A stretch of 64,000 bases of DNA. It comes from 14-2 sp963628035 (lineage in GTDB: Bacteria; Bacillota; Clostridia; Lachnospirales; Lachnospiraceae). The notes beneath the pieces are model-generated. The model ran no database searches, was not told where the DNA came from, and saw nothing but the letters and a program-made list of their open reading frames with translations. Shown here one piece after another: positions 55,509 to 64,000 of this stretch. Where the stretch lies: positions 62,001-126,000 of the forward strand of contig CAVGED010000082.1 in assembly GCA_963628035.1 (NCBI GenBank), given 5' to 3'. The translations under genes were made by a program, and so were the position numbers. Every line of letters begins with the position of its first letter. The first letter of the stretch is position 1.

Positions 55509-57923
55509 TCACGCTTTCTCCTGAACAGAAATAGAGATCAGTTTACACGGACTGATATAGCTGCATTTTGAAAAATCATCGTCCAACACGTTTCCAAGCC
55601 CGCTTCCCAAGACAAAATACCCTTTCTTCCCAGAGTAGTCAACATTCCCTAGATAACAGCACAACCGCCCGCCAATGGACTTATATACTTGATTGCCTAT
55701 ATGCAAATCGCAAAATTCTGCATCATATTCCACTTCCACATAGCTGATCTGCTTCCAATCCACACGCACATCCACTTTTACGAAACCGGAAAACTCCGGG
55801 CATTCATCATATCGGTTAATATTAAAAAATGGATTCTCCACATGCTTATAAAACTGAAATTCACTGCTATCATACTCCTTCAGATAAATATCGGCAGGCG
55901 GCACAATGCTCCCGGCCTGATACCCGGCGACATTCACCCCATGCTTCTCCTTCTCGCAAATAAACGCCTGCAGTGGCCGGATGGGTATGGCTTCCTCTGT
56001 AACTGCAAGATAAGTGCCGGACACATAGTCGTTTGCGTATGCTCCGCAGTCAAATCCATGACAGTAATCCTTTGGCCGGATAGAAATGATGTTCTCCCCT
56101 TCATTGAGAAGCATCACATAATACGCCCCATCCTTTTCATACCGAAAAATCCGAAGACTCTCAATACTTTGGTAATCGTAACCAAGCCGTTCCTTGACGG
56201 AAGCTGCGATGCCCTTCCCGCCCTTCTCGGCATAGATCGTATGTGCAGCGAATCGTTCCAGGATCGCCTGATACTGCTCCGGGAGCTTCTCAAAATAGGG
56301 AACCACCAGGATCTTGTATAAATTATCGTCGACAGCAATTGCACCTGCTTTACTCTCTCCTTGGGACAATGCTGCAAAATCAACGAGATCAAAGTCAATC
56401 TGATTCTGCATCAATTCCTTCGCGATCACATCGCACAGGTCGAAATCCCCGCCCGCCCACTCCGCCTGGGCATGATACAGTACAGCCACCTCAATAATGG
56501 CCTTTCCCTCCGAGAAAAGCCCTGAAACCGTATTCATGTAGTCGAACAGCAGCCGATAACTGCCATTGGAAGGGTTAAGCCCTCCGGCGTAGAAATGTGG
56601 CGGGCAATCCTTGTTGTCAAATTCACTGGTGAAAGCATGCGGTATAAAATGATTGATTCCACGCACCAATGCATGGTTTGCCAAATAAATCATCTCTGAC
56701 ATGCTTTCTCCCCAGCCGTACGCCCCAAAGATCTCACAGAGTGCCCTACCTTGCTTTTCTTTATCAATATGGGCGCAGGAGGACGCCAATTTCATCAAGG
56801 TATAATTAAAAAAGGTACTGTCAGAGTATCCGGGATCGATGCTCGCAATATGAAATCCGTCATTTTCCATGGATTCGATCTGGTGCAGCACCACATCCAC
56901 GGAAGCAATGTCCGCGCCCTTCATGGACTTAAAATAATGTCCGGCGGAACACATCAGTGAAGTATGTGCGTCCATATCCTCGATAATGTGACCTGTATAA
57001 AGAACGCCGCGTGTTCTGCACCACTCACTCAGCTGCCCTACAAAATTTTTTGCATAGCTGTCCGTTACCAACTCCATATACCGGCATCTTACATCTGCTG
57101 TTTTCTCGCCCAGATCAAACCAGAGGCTTAAGATGGAGCTGTCTTTGCCAATAGCCTCCCAAATATCCTTATTCCATGGGTAAGCCATTCCGTATCTTCC
57201 TATTTTACCATCGTACGCATTCGCCACCTCTTGTCGCTGGTAAGTGGAACAATTAAAACGAGGTTCATCGGAAAAGAAACCACAAAAGGTTGTTCCAAAA
57301 TACTTCTTATATCTCGCATAATGAGGTTCATATACCGCTTCAATCAGCTCTCTTACCGAAGCGGGATCCAACATGTCAATACTTCCTTCCCGCTCGTAAT
57401 GAGCAGAAGTCTCCACGATTGCAACCACGCTGTAATAGCCTTCCTTCACATCCAGGTATACAAAATCTCCATGCATCTGACTGGTTACGTCAATGGGATC
57501 CAGCAGCTGCTTGAAATCTTTTCCCCTCTTTGCAAGATAAACACCAAGAATCTTCTCGTCAAATTCTTCACTGCAATCGATACGGACCCGGATGTCGCTT
57601 TTGTTCCCGCATATATCGGTACGCAACGCTTTCACTCTTCTTGCCTGCCGAAGCTTTTCGTTAGTGAACAGTGCTCCGTTGGCGTACCCGGTAGGATAGG
57701 ATTTGTCATCCAACAGCCACACCTTCATGTCATGCGCCTTGGCAAACTCCATGATGTAATCCATTTCCACAAACCAAGTTTCTCCGCAAAACCCGCCGTG
57801 AATCCTGGATTCCACCACAAATGAGGTGATGCCCATATCCAGCATGGCTTTTAATTCTTTTTCCAACTCCTCGATACTTTCCTGCCTCAGCCATAAAAAC
57901 GGCATAATTCTGTCGATTCTCAT
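55509..57923 (-). CDS. GH106-like glycoside hydrolase
   Basis: 804 residues, cytosolic, behind AGGAGG. LLDDKSYPTGYANG near 70-83 and GFFSDEP near 215-221 correspond to the motifs of the paralog at 699 (LYDEDRFPSGYAGG, GIFSDEF). It is shorter at the C-terminus. It lies 15 bp after the GH20-like gene. Specificity unknown; alpha-L-rhamnosidase-like by family. Confidence 0.8.
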   Translation of the reverse strand: MRIDRIMPFLWLRQESIEELEKELKAMLDMGITSFVVESRIHGGFCGETWFVEMDYIMEFAKAHDMKVWLLDDKSYPTGYANGALFTNEKLRQARRVKALRTDICGNKSDIRVRIDCSEEFDEKILGVYLAKRGKDFKQLLDPIDVTSQMHGDFVYLDVKEGYYSVVAIVETSAHYEREGSIDMLDPASVRELIEAVYEPHYARYKKYFGTTFCGFFSDEPRFNCSTYQRQEVANAYDGKIGRYGMAYPWNKDIWEAIGKDSSILSLWFDLGEKTADVRCRYMELVTDSYAKNFVGQLSEWCRTRGVLYTGHIIEDMDAHTSLMCSAGHYFKSMKGADIASVDVVLHQIESMENDGFHIASIDPGYSDSTFFNYTLMKLASSCAHIDKEKQGRALCEIFGAYGWGESMSEMIYLANHALVRGINHFIPHAFTSEFDNKDCPPHFYAGGLNPSNGSYRLLFDYMNTVSGLFSEGKAIIEVAVLYHAQAEWAGGDFDLCDVIAKELMQNQIDFDLVDFAALSQGESKAGAIAVDDNLYKILVVPYFEKLPEQYQAILERFAAHTIYAEKGGKGIAASVKERLGYDYQSIESLRIFRYEKDGAYYVMLLNEGENIISIRPKDYCHGFDCGAYANDYVSGTYLAVTEEAIPIRPLQAFICEKEKHGVNVAGYQAGSIVPPADIYLKEYDSSEFQFYKHVENPFFNINRYDECPEFSGFVKVDVRVDWKQISYVEVEYDAEFCDLHIGNQVYKSIGGRLCCYLGNVDYSGKKGYFVLGSGLGNVLDDDFSKCSYISPCKLISISVQEKA

Positions 57924-57938
57924 ACTTTCCTCCTAAAA

Positions 57939-59795
57939 CTACACAAATGAGAAATACTCGATCATAACACCTGCGGAGATCAGTTCCCCCCAATTCAGCA
58001 TAATGATATCGTCACCATTTCCATATAGATCAAGAATTTCCTCTTTCAATTCAGGGATTTCCTCTATTTCACCCCGGCAGTACTGCGCAAGCCGTTCCCT
58101 GCAGTTTTCGATCCGGAAGAGTAAGGCGCCAATGCGCGCTTCCTGGATTTCAAACCCAAACACCTTATGATCCCTATACCACTGCACCCGAAAAGCGGCA
58201 AAGAAATCCCGCAGCCTGCCAAGAAGTTCCTGGTATATAGGGATCAGTGCAGACACTTCTTCTTTCTTCCCCGAAGAAAATGTCTCTCTTGTCTGGATTC
58301 CCAGAACATGCTTCACCCGAAGTACCTCCAGCAGCTTTATCTGTGTATCAAACAAATATCGATACTGTCTTGATACCTGTTCTTTCGCCCGGCACAATTT
58401 TTCCGTATGCAACGCATAATAATCCGCATATTCTTTTCGCACCGACCGATCCATGACTCCCATAAATGCATCCTGGTATAAAAAATACTTCGATGAGGTA
58501 TTACATTTCATATTCAATTCCGGTGCAAGACAATTTGCGTAATCCAGCATCAGAAATGCCTCCAGCGAACCAAACAGACAGCAAAACCAATCCTCAAAGG
58601 TGCCAATCTCCTTTTCATACGCCGCCGCATACCCGACATAGGCCATCACAGGCAGGGCAGCAAACGGGGATGTTTCCGCCCCACAATCGCCCCAGCTTGC
58701 CAGCCACAGTTCGTCGATTCCGCAATGGATCGCCGCATCCACATACCCTTTTGCAATATGCAGAGCAAGGTTGTTGTGTGGTGCTAGGCCAAAGAACTTA
58801 TAGTCGGAAATACAAAAACAACAATTTGGATAAGATTCCTTTCGTTCTTTTAGATAACTGCTTCTCATGTCGTAGCTTACCTTTTCTACCGTTTTTTCCC
58901 CCTCGCTGGCGCTCCCGTAATTCCAGAAAATAATCTTTATCCCATGTTCTCTGGCAAAAGAGACGATTTCCTCTCGATTCTCATAACCGCTATCGACGCA
59001 GTCTCCCCACATTTTCAAGCGGAATCCGTACCGTTCAGCGATTCTGACCACAGTCTTTAGCTGCTCCAGAAAAAGCTTTCCCGGTGCTGTATATCCATTT
59101 TTATTTAAATACTTTCCCCTCCCAAGCATGAAAGGTTCATCCATGCCTATATTTACCGTCTTCGAGGGTAGCACAGCTGCGATGGAGGCAAACATGCGAT
59201 CAAGCAAAATCTCCACTCTCTTGCTCCCCACCATCAGCACATCGTTGCAGTCAAAAGCCTCCTTATAATATGTCTCATACCGATAAATGCTCCTCATATG
59301 GGCAAGACATTGAATTGAGAGCGTGACTGTCATTCCAAATATATCGGCAAAGCTTACAATTTCATGAATCTCTTCGGGGGAAAAACGCCCTCGAAGATAT
59401 CCAAAGCACGGCTCCTCCTGTACCTCATAGGTATCCTCTGTATACAAGCTCAATTCCTGATACCCCAGCACGCAAAGATGTACCAGCAGACGCTTTGCTG
59501 AGACCACATTGATCACGGCATTTCTGCTACAATCCAACATGTAGGTCAGATGCCTGACAGACCCAGTATTTTCTTCATAGCACGGCAGGCCAGATTGTAT
59601 ACCCATCAGGAACATGCGATAAAAGGAATGTTTTTCTGCATATTTTATTTCAAGAGAATCCGGATATTTCAAAAAAGCATTGCTTTGTCCCATGACTGCT
59701 TTTATCTGAATTCCGGTGTGCGCCAGGTTCAAATCCAATAATTCTTCAATAATTCTGATACCTTCTGCAAATTCTTCGTTATCCACTGTATACAT
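57939..59795 (-). CDS. GH20-like beta-N-acetylhexosaminidase
   Basis: 618 residues, no signal peptide. An N-terminal non-catalytic part (about 1-90) precedes a TIM barrel with the Asp-Glu catalytic pair in NIGMDEP (D219, E220), as in GH20 enzymes that remove terminal GlcNAc or GalNAc. YTEDTYEV near 118 is also typical. A C-terminal helical region of about 200 residues follows. It lies between the secreted dockerin protein and the GH106-like hydrolase and is likely to act on imported oligosaccharides. Confidence 0.8.
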   Translation of the reverse strand: MYTVDNEEFAEGIRIIEELLDLNLAHTGIQIKAVMGQSNAFLKYPDSLEIKYAEKHSFYRMFLMGIQSGLPCYEENTGSVRHLTYMLDCSRNAVINVVSAKRLLVHLCVLGYQELSLYTEDTYEVQEEPCFGYLRGRFSPEEIHEIVSFADIFGMTVTLSIQCLAHMRSIYRYETYYKEAFDCNDVLMVGSKRVEILLDRMFASIAAVLPSKTVNIGMDEPFMLGRGKYLNKNGYTAPGKLFLEQLKTVVRIAERYGFRLKMWGDCVDSGYENREEIVSFAREHGIKIIFWNYGSASEGEKTVEKVSYDMRSSYLKERKESYPNCCFCISDYKFFGLAPHNNLALHIAKGYVDAAIHCGIDELWLASWGDCGAETSPFAALPVMAYVGYAAAYEKEIGTFEDWFCCLFGSLEAFLMLDYANCLAPELNMKCNTSSKYFLYQDAFMGVMDRSVRKEYADYYALHTEKLCRAKEQVSRQYRYLFDTQIKLLEVLRVKHVLGIQTRETFSSGKKEEVSALIPIYQELLGRLRDFFAAFRVQWYRDHKVFGFEIQEARIGALLFRIENCRERLAQYCRGEIEEIPELKEEILDLYGNGDDIIMLNWGELISAGVMIEYFSFV

Positions 59796-59856
59796 TCTTC
59801 ATCTGCAAACCTTCATCCGGCCTGCCTCTCCTCTCATATTTCTAAATTGCTATTTC

Positions 59857-62800
59857 CTATTGAACTTTGCAAATCTCTACGTCGGTAAAATTAACATAAG
59901 TAAGGCCATTCCCATTGTTCAAATAGATGCTATTCAACCAGCACTTTTCAAATGTACCATTTTCATCCGTAGTGATATTAAATTTTATCTCACCGCCAGG
60001 AGCGCCGAACACAAAGACATTATTGGTCTCATAGAACGACGGACGATCACCATCACATTCCACAGTAACCACAACTTGGTATTCTGTATTCGCTTCGAGT
60101 CCTGCTTCTTGGCTTGCCGATATCGTTAATCTTGTCCTTCCGCCTTTTGTGATATTCTCTATCCTTGTACATCTCTTTCCGATTGTTTCGCCTTCTGCAA
60201 TTGTCTTTTCTGATATGTCATACCAAGCTTGCCCATTTAGCTTTAACAGGTCAACAGTGACACCTTCCGCATATGCACTCCTTGTAAGTTCTATACCTGT
60301 AAAATTGACATAGGTTGCTCCATTCAGCCAGATCGTATCCCAGGCCTTAACAAACTCGCCATTTTCGTCCGTAACGATGGTAAAACTTATCTCACCTCCG
60401 GGAGCCCCAAACACAAAATCATTTCCTCCCGTATGTTCTTCAAAGAACGAAGGACGATCTCCATCGCATTCCACAGCAACCACAACCCGGTACTCTGTAT
60501 TCGCTTTCAGTCCTGCTTCCTGGCTTGCCGATACCGTTAATCTCGTCTTTCCCCCTTTTGTGATATTCTCTATACTGTTATAGGTCTTTCCGGCATTTTC
60601 TCCATCCGTGACCGTCTTCTCAGATATCGTATACTCAGCCCCCTGGTACAGCTTTGTCGGGAATAAGGAGATGCCCTCTCCATACACACACTTCTTAATT
60701 TCCGTGAACGTGATACCTGTAAAATCAACATACGTCAGGCCTTGTCCCACATTCAGGTATATTGTGCTCCAGGTCTTCTCAAATGTGCCGTTCGCATCCG
60801 TGGTGACCGTAAACGTGATCTCACCTCCGGGAGCGCCAAATACAAAATCATTTCCCTTAGATGGGCTTGTATGCTCCTCATAGAAGGACGGAAGGGTTCC
60901 ATCACACACCACACTGACCATAACCTGGTATTCGGTATTCGCCCTCAGTCCGGCTTCCTGACTTGCTGATACCTTCAAATATGTCCAGCCGGATTTCGTT
61001 ATGTTCTCGATACAGTTATAGGTCTTTCCGGCATTTTCTCCATCTGTGACCGTCTTCTCAGATATCGTATACTCAGCCCCCTGGTATCTGCGCATCGGCA
61101 GAACCGTGATGCCTTTTCCGTACAAGCTATCTTTCCGCTCCACAAGTCCAATGCCATTGATCAGTTTCTTTCGCAGCAGCACCAGATCTTGTCCATCCAC
61201 AACGCCGCTACTGTCCAGATCGCCCATATCATCGGAATAGATCGTGACGGCTTCCGGGTTGTCCAGGTATTGCTTCAAGTGTACAACGTCACGGACGTCA
61301 AAAGCTCCATCACCATTGACGTCACCAGGAAGAACGATAACCGGAATATCCACATCGCCGATTAGAATCGCCCATGTATCATAGGTATAGCTCTCTCCAG
61401 CTTTTACTTCCTTCCCCAGAAGATCCAATTCCTCCGTGAGTTCTCCGCTTAACTGCCCCTGTGGAAGCGTTGCCTGCATGGTAAAGCCTAATTCCTTCAG
61501 TTTCGCTGTCTTGCTGTTGTCACCGGTGGCCGGTGTCAATGCATACAACCAACCGTCCTCCGTCACAGTCACGGTGGCACCGGAATTCAATGCTGCTTTC
61601 AGATATCCTTTTCCGATCAACTGGCTGGGCGCATATTTTCCCACTGCGTAGGAGCGATCAGAAAACAATATGCTTCCTTGAGCCAGTAGCTCCATGGTAC
61701 CGTCACTGCTTTCCACCTTGGCAAGAGTTTCCGCAATCTCCACTTCAAATGCCTGCATAGCAGCAGTGGTGCCATTGTCGTTCACCAGCACCCGCAGCAT
61801 AGACCCCTCCGTCACCAGCTTTCCGGCCACAATGTCCTTCTCTGTGATCTTAGCCATCAGGATCTCCCCAGTAGCTGTACGCCCATGATCATAGATAATA
61901 TAGATATTTCCTTCTGCATCCTGATACGCATCCGGATACGTGGTGTTACTACGTTCATCGATCACCAGCTTATACGGCCAGGTCTTTCCGTCATCGAAAG
62001 AAAGTGCCGCCGTCATATGGGTACGTTCGTTGGCGCCGCTGGGCGGATCGTTGTAGATCATCAGCTGACTGCCGGAAGCCAGGCGGGTTATATAGAAGCG
62101 CGAAGCCACGTTGGAGATGCCTGCCAGCACGGAATCGCTCCAGGTCTTTCCGCCGTCATAGGAATAACTTTCCTCAATACCGTACCCGGTGCGGATTAGC
62201 ATCCGCAGCGTGCCGTCGGCCTGCTCTATGATCATATTTTCATCACAGTTACGGCTTCCGGTATAGCCAAAAACGCTGCCAAGATAGCTCCATGTCGCAC
62301 CCTGATCCTTGGAAATATATGCGTTGGAGTTGATCTCATCCCCCATCTCCGTAAACGTGCTCCAGCCCCAGATGGCAGTCGGCAGGATCCAGTCACCGTT
62401 AGTAAGGACGATGGGATCGTTCATGGCGATGCCGTTGGCAATACGCATCGGCCGGCTCCAGCTTGGATTCTCATCGCCGGGATTATCGGTATACATAGCC
62501 CACACACCGCAGCGCCCATCGAAATGATAATAGCTCTGGTTCCAGATGAACCACATACGGCCGCTGGGATCCACCCACAGATTCGGATCAAAGGAGCGCA
62601 CCGGATATTCCGGATCCACCACAACCTTGGGGCCGGACCAAGTCAGGCCATCGTCATTGCTGGTATAGAGCACTGACCAATTGTACTCATCCTCGGTGCT
62701 GCCACCGCTGTACCAGGTGGCCCAAAGTCTGCCGGACTTGTCATCCTTGGCAATGCCGGGGATTCCCTGCCACTGGCGTTTGCCGTCCTGATATTCCTCC

Positions 62801-63390
62801 TCTGTGGGATTGAACAGGACATTTGGTGCCTCCAATGCCGCGCCCGCCAGTTCTTTTTCATCTACTACCTTCGTCACCAGGACACCCCACTGGCCAAAGG
62901 AAACAGTCTCATTCACCGCCACTTCCTTCCCCATAACAGCGATGGCCTCCTCGATGGTAGCCCCCAACTCCCCGACCTCCAGGGTTGTGATATGGGTATA
63001 GCCCGCCTCCTCCAATGCAGTCACCTGGGAATTATTGGAGGTACTGCTCTGGGCCGTTGCAGGGGTCAGCACATAGACCCACCCTGCCTTCGTGATGGTA
63101 ACGCCTGAGACGCCGCCCACCAGATTACTGCGGAGATAGTCGCTTCCCTCCAGCCAATCCGGCAAACTGGAGCCGAACACATGTCCCCGGTCAGCAAATA
63201 TCTTCTCGCCCGGTGCAATGGTGCCCGCCACACCGGAGGATGGCTGTACGGTTGCCAACGCATTCAGCACTATACCCATTCCCTCCCCTGATGTTTCCGC
63301 CTCACTGACAATTCCTGCGGCTGACAAAAGTGAAATGGATAATACATTCGCCATCAAAAGAGCCAGCCATTTTCTCTTCTTTTTCATCAT
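59857..63390 (-). CDS. Secreted sialidase-like propeller protein with internal dockerin
   Basis: 1177 residues. Signal peptide (about 1-31); domain A of about 115 residues (55-175); Asp-box propeller (about 190-540, SNDDGLTW, SKDQGATW, SYDGGKTW, SFDDGKTW); a second copy of domain A (about 575-685); a type I dockerin (about 685-745, with DVNGDGAFDVRD and DLDSSGVVDGQD calcium loops); and three C-terminal repeats of about 120 residues starting YGKGITV, YGEGISL and YAEGVTV. The first blade reads QGIPGI where sialidases have FRIPGI, so the first active-site arginine is missing. Secreted; may join a cellulosome-like complex. First visible gene after the isomerase. Confidence 0.88.
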   Translation of the reverse strand: MMKKKRKWLALLMANVLSISLLSAAGIVSEAETSGEGMGIVLNALATVQPSSGVAGTIAPGEKIFADRGHVFGSSLPDWLEGSDYLRSNLVGGVSGVTITKAGWVYVLTPATAQSSTSNNSQVTALEEAGYTHITTLEVGELGATIEEAIAVMGKEVAVNETVSFGQWGVLVTKVVDEKELAGAALEAPNVLFNPTEEEYQDGKRQWQGIPGIAKDDKSGRLWATWYSGGSTEDEYNWSVLYTSNDDGLTWSGPKVVVDPEYPVRSFDPNLWVDPSGRMWFIWNQSYYHFDGRCGVWAMYTDNPGDENPSWSRPMRIANGIAMNDPIVLTNGDWILPTAIWGWSTFTEMGDEINSNAYISKDQGATWSYLGSVFGYTGSRNCDENMIIEQADGTLRMLIRTGYGIEESYSYDGGKTWSDSVLAGISNVASRFYITRLASGSQLMIYNDPPSGANERTHMTAALSFDDGKTWPYKLVIDERSNTTYPDAYQDAEGNIYIIYDHGRTATGEILMAKITEKDIVAGKLVTEGSMLRVLVNDNGTTAAMQAFEVEIAETLAKVESSDGTMELLAQGSILFSDRSYAVGKYAPSQLIGKGYLKAALNSGATVTVTEDGWLYALTPATGDNSKTAKLKELGFTMQATLPQGQLSGELTEELDLLGKEVKAGESYTYDTWAILIGDVDIPVIVLPGDVNGDGAFDVRDVVHLKQYLDNPEAVTIYSDDMGDLDSSGVVDGQDLVLLRKKLINGIGLVERKDSLYGKGITVLPMRRYQGAEYTISEKTVTDGENAGKTYNCIENITKSGWTYLKVSASQEAGLRANTEYQVMVSVVCDGTLPSFYEEHTSPSKGNDFVFGAPGGEITFTVTTDANGTFEKTWSTIYLNVGQGLTYVDFTGITFTEIKKCVYGEGISLFPTKLYQGAEYTISEKTVTDGENAGKTYNSIENITKGGKTRLTVSASQEAGLKANTEYRVVVAVECDGDRPSFFEEHTGGNDFVFGAPGGEISFTIVTDENGEFVKAWDTIWLNGATYVNFTGIELTRSAYAEGVTVDLLKLNGQAWYDISEKTIAEGETIGKRCTRIENITKGGRTRLTISASQEAGLEANTEYQVVVTVECDGDRPSFYETNNVFVFGAPGGEIKFNITTDENGTFEKCWLNSIYLNNGNGLTYVNFTDVEICKVQ

Positions 63391-63486
63391 GTTCGATACC
63401 TTCCTCTCTGCCTATTTTCTTGTTTTCCTTGATCATTTTCGAAAATCCTTCGTATTTCTCTGGAAAGTTCACGTATGTTTCGCTCT

Positions 63487-64000
63487 CTACACTTCCGGTT
63501 TGTTCATCAATTTCAGCGGATAATCTCCCAGTCGCTTTACTTCAAATCCATTTTTCTTGAACTCTTCATAGCTGAATGCATCCAGTTCATCTATGGCAAG
63601 CTTGTGGAATTCATAGAAATTCGGCCACCATTCATATCCATCTCCTAAGCTATGGCTCAGATATGCATCCGCAATATCCTTTCCCATCTGAGGTGCAACA
63701 TAAAATGCTCCCATCGCCAGCACATTCACGCCATTTCCGGTAATGGCACGCAACGCTGCCGGAACGCTTTCCACAACGCCGGCATACACACCGGGGCATT
63801 TACTGGCTGCAATGTGAATTCCCATTCCCGTTCCGCAGAAAATAAGGGCTCGTTCAAACTCTTTTTCCGCAATCTTTGCACCTACCTTCAGGCCAATTCG
63901 GTGGAACATCTCAGGGTCTTCCTCATCTGCAGACTGCACACCAATATCCGTCACCTTCCAGCCCTTGGATCTCAGATGCGCCACAACCGCCTCCTTTAAC
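63487..64000 (-). CDS. RpiB/LacA/LacB-family sugar-phosphate isomerase, partial
   Basis: The reading frame is open to the right edge; the GTG at 63984 is internal, and the upstream codons read LKEAV, matching the RpiB start region. About 171 residues are visible. Motifs: DIGVQSADEED near the beginning, CGTGMGIHIAASK (active-site Cys region) and GNGVNVLAMGAF. The C-terminus is about 30 residues longer than a typical RpiB. It isomerises aldose and ketose phosphates or related sugars. It lies 96 bp upstream of the dockerin protein gene, with no terminator seen between them. Confidence 0.88.
   Translation of the reverse strand, partial: LKEAVVAHLRSKGWKVTDIGVQSADEEDPEMFHRIGLKVGAKIAEKEFERALIFCGTGMGIHIAASKCPGVYAGVVESVPAALRAITGNGVNVLAMGAFYVAPQMGKDIADAYLSHSLGDGYEWWPNFYEFHKLAIDELDAFSYEEFKKNGFEVKRLGDYPLKLMNKPEV

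Overview
The window looks like chromosomal DNA of a gut-type, Gram-positive, probably spore-forming Clostridia, most likely Lachnospiraceae. The evidence is strong AGGAGG-type ribosome binding sites, sigma-A promoters of the TTGACA-N17-TATAAT type, lipoprotein and membrane-anchored surface proteins, a hemZ/relA/hisS/aspS block, a dockerin-bearing secreted protein and a small protein of a spore-surface type. The assignment is inference; there is no rRNA here. Two glycan-utilisation clusters flank a housekeeping segment. The flanking clusters look more AT-rich than the core by eye.

Region 1 (1-28.5 kb, all on the minus strand) is a very long collinear gene cluster. It begins at a promoter in front of a DapA/NanA-type lyase (28434) and runs through a cytosolic beta-propeller protein, a carbohydrate-binding-module/solute-binding fusion, two permeases, an NHL-TPR-YIP1 membrane protein, a DUF5696-like protein, two more permeases, a 1568-residue repeat-rich surface protein, a small LamG-like surface protein, two membrane-anchored LamG-Big2-propeller proteins, a lipoprotein solute-binding protein and a GH106-like glycoside hydrolase. 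A second promoter then drives a secreted propeller protein cut by the left edge. Spacing is mostly 1-60 bp or short overlaps. The lyase promoter and the internal promoter at 674-702 have the same architecture and carry an identical 17-bp palindrome just downstream of the expected transcription start. An IclR-family regulator (30214) is the natural candidate to read it. I propose one regulated system: surface capture and trimming of a complex glycan, import by two ATPase-less ABC importers, cytosolic cleavage, then aldol cleavage of a 2-keto-3-deoxy acid sugar. The substrate cannot be fixed from sequence. The propellers lack the sialidase FRIP arginine motif, so simple sialidase annotations are doubtful.

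Region 2 (28.6-31 kb) holds a higBA toxin-antitoxin pair with a palindromic operator and terminator, then the divergent IclR regulator. Region 3 (31-54 kb) is mostly housekeeping: a MacAB-like ABC export operon with two HlyD-type adaptors, glyA, a DUF1294 protein, a DUF368 (PopT-type) protein, hisC, a second aminotransferase, an L,D-transpeptidase, tRNA-Pro(GGG), a small spore-type protein, a PAP2 phosphatase, and the relA-MBL hydrolase-hemZ-hisS-aspS operon. A GDSL hydrolase and a HAD/GNAT fusion follow.

Region 4 (54.2-64 kb, minus strand) is a second glycan cluster: an RpiB-type isomerase (cut by the right edge), a dockerin-containing sialidase-like protein, a GH20-like hexosaminidase, a second GH106-like hydrolase and an alpha/beta hydrolase. 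No rRNA, phage, IS element or CRISPR array was found.
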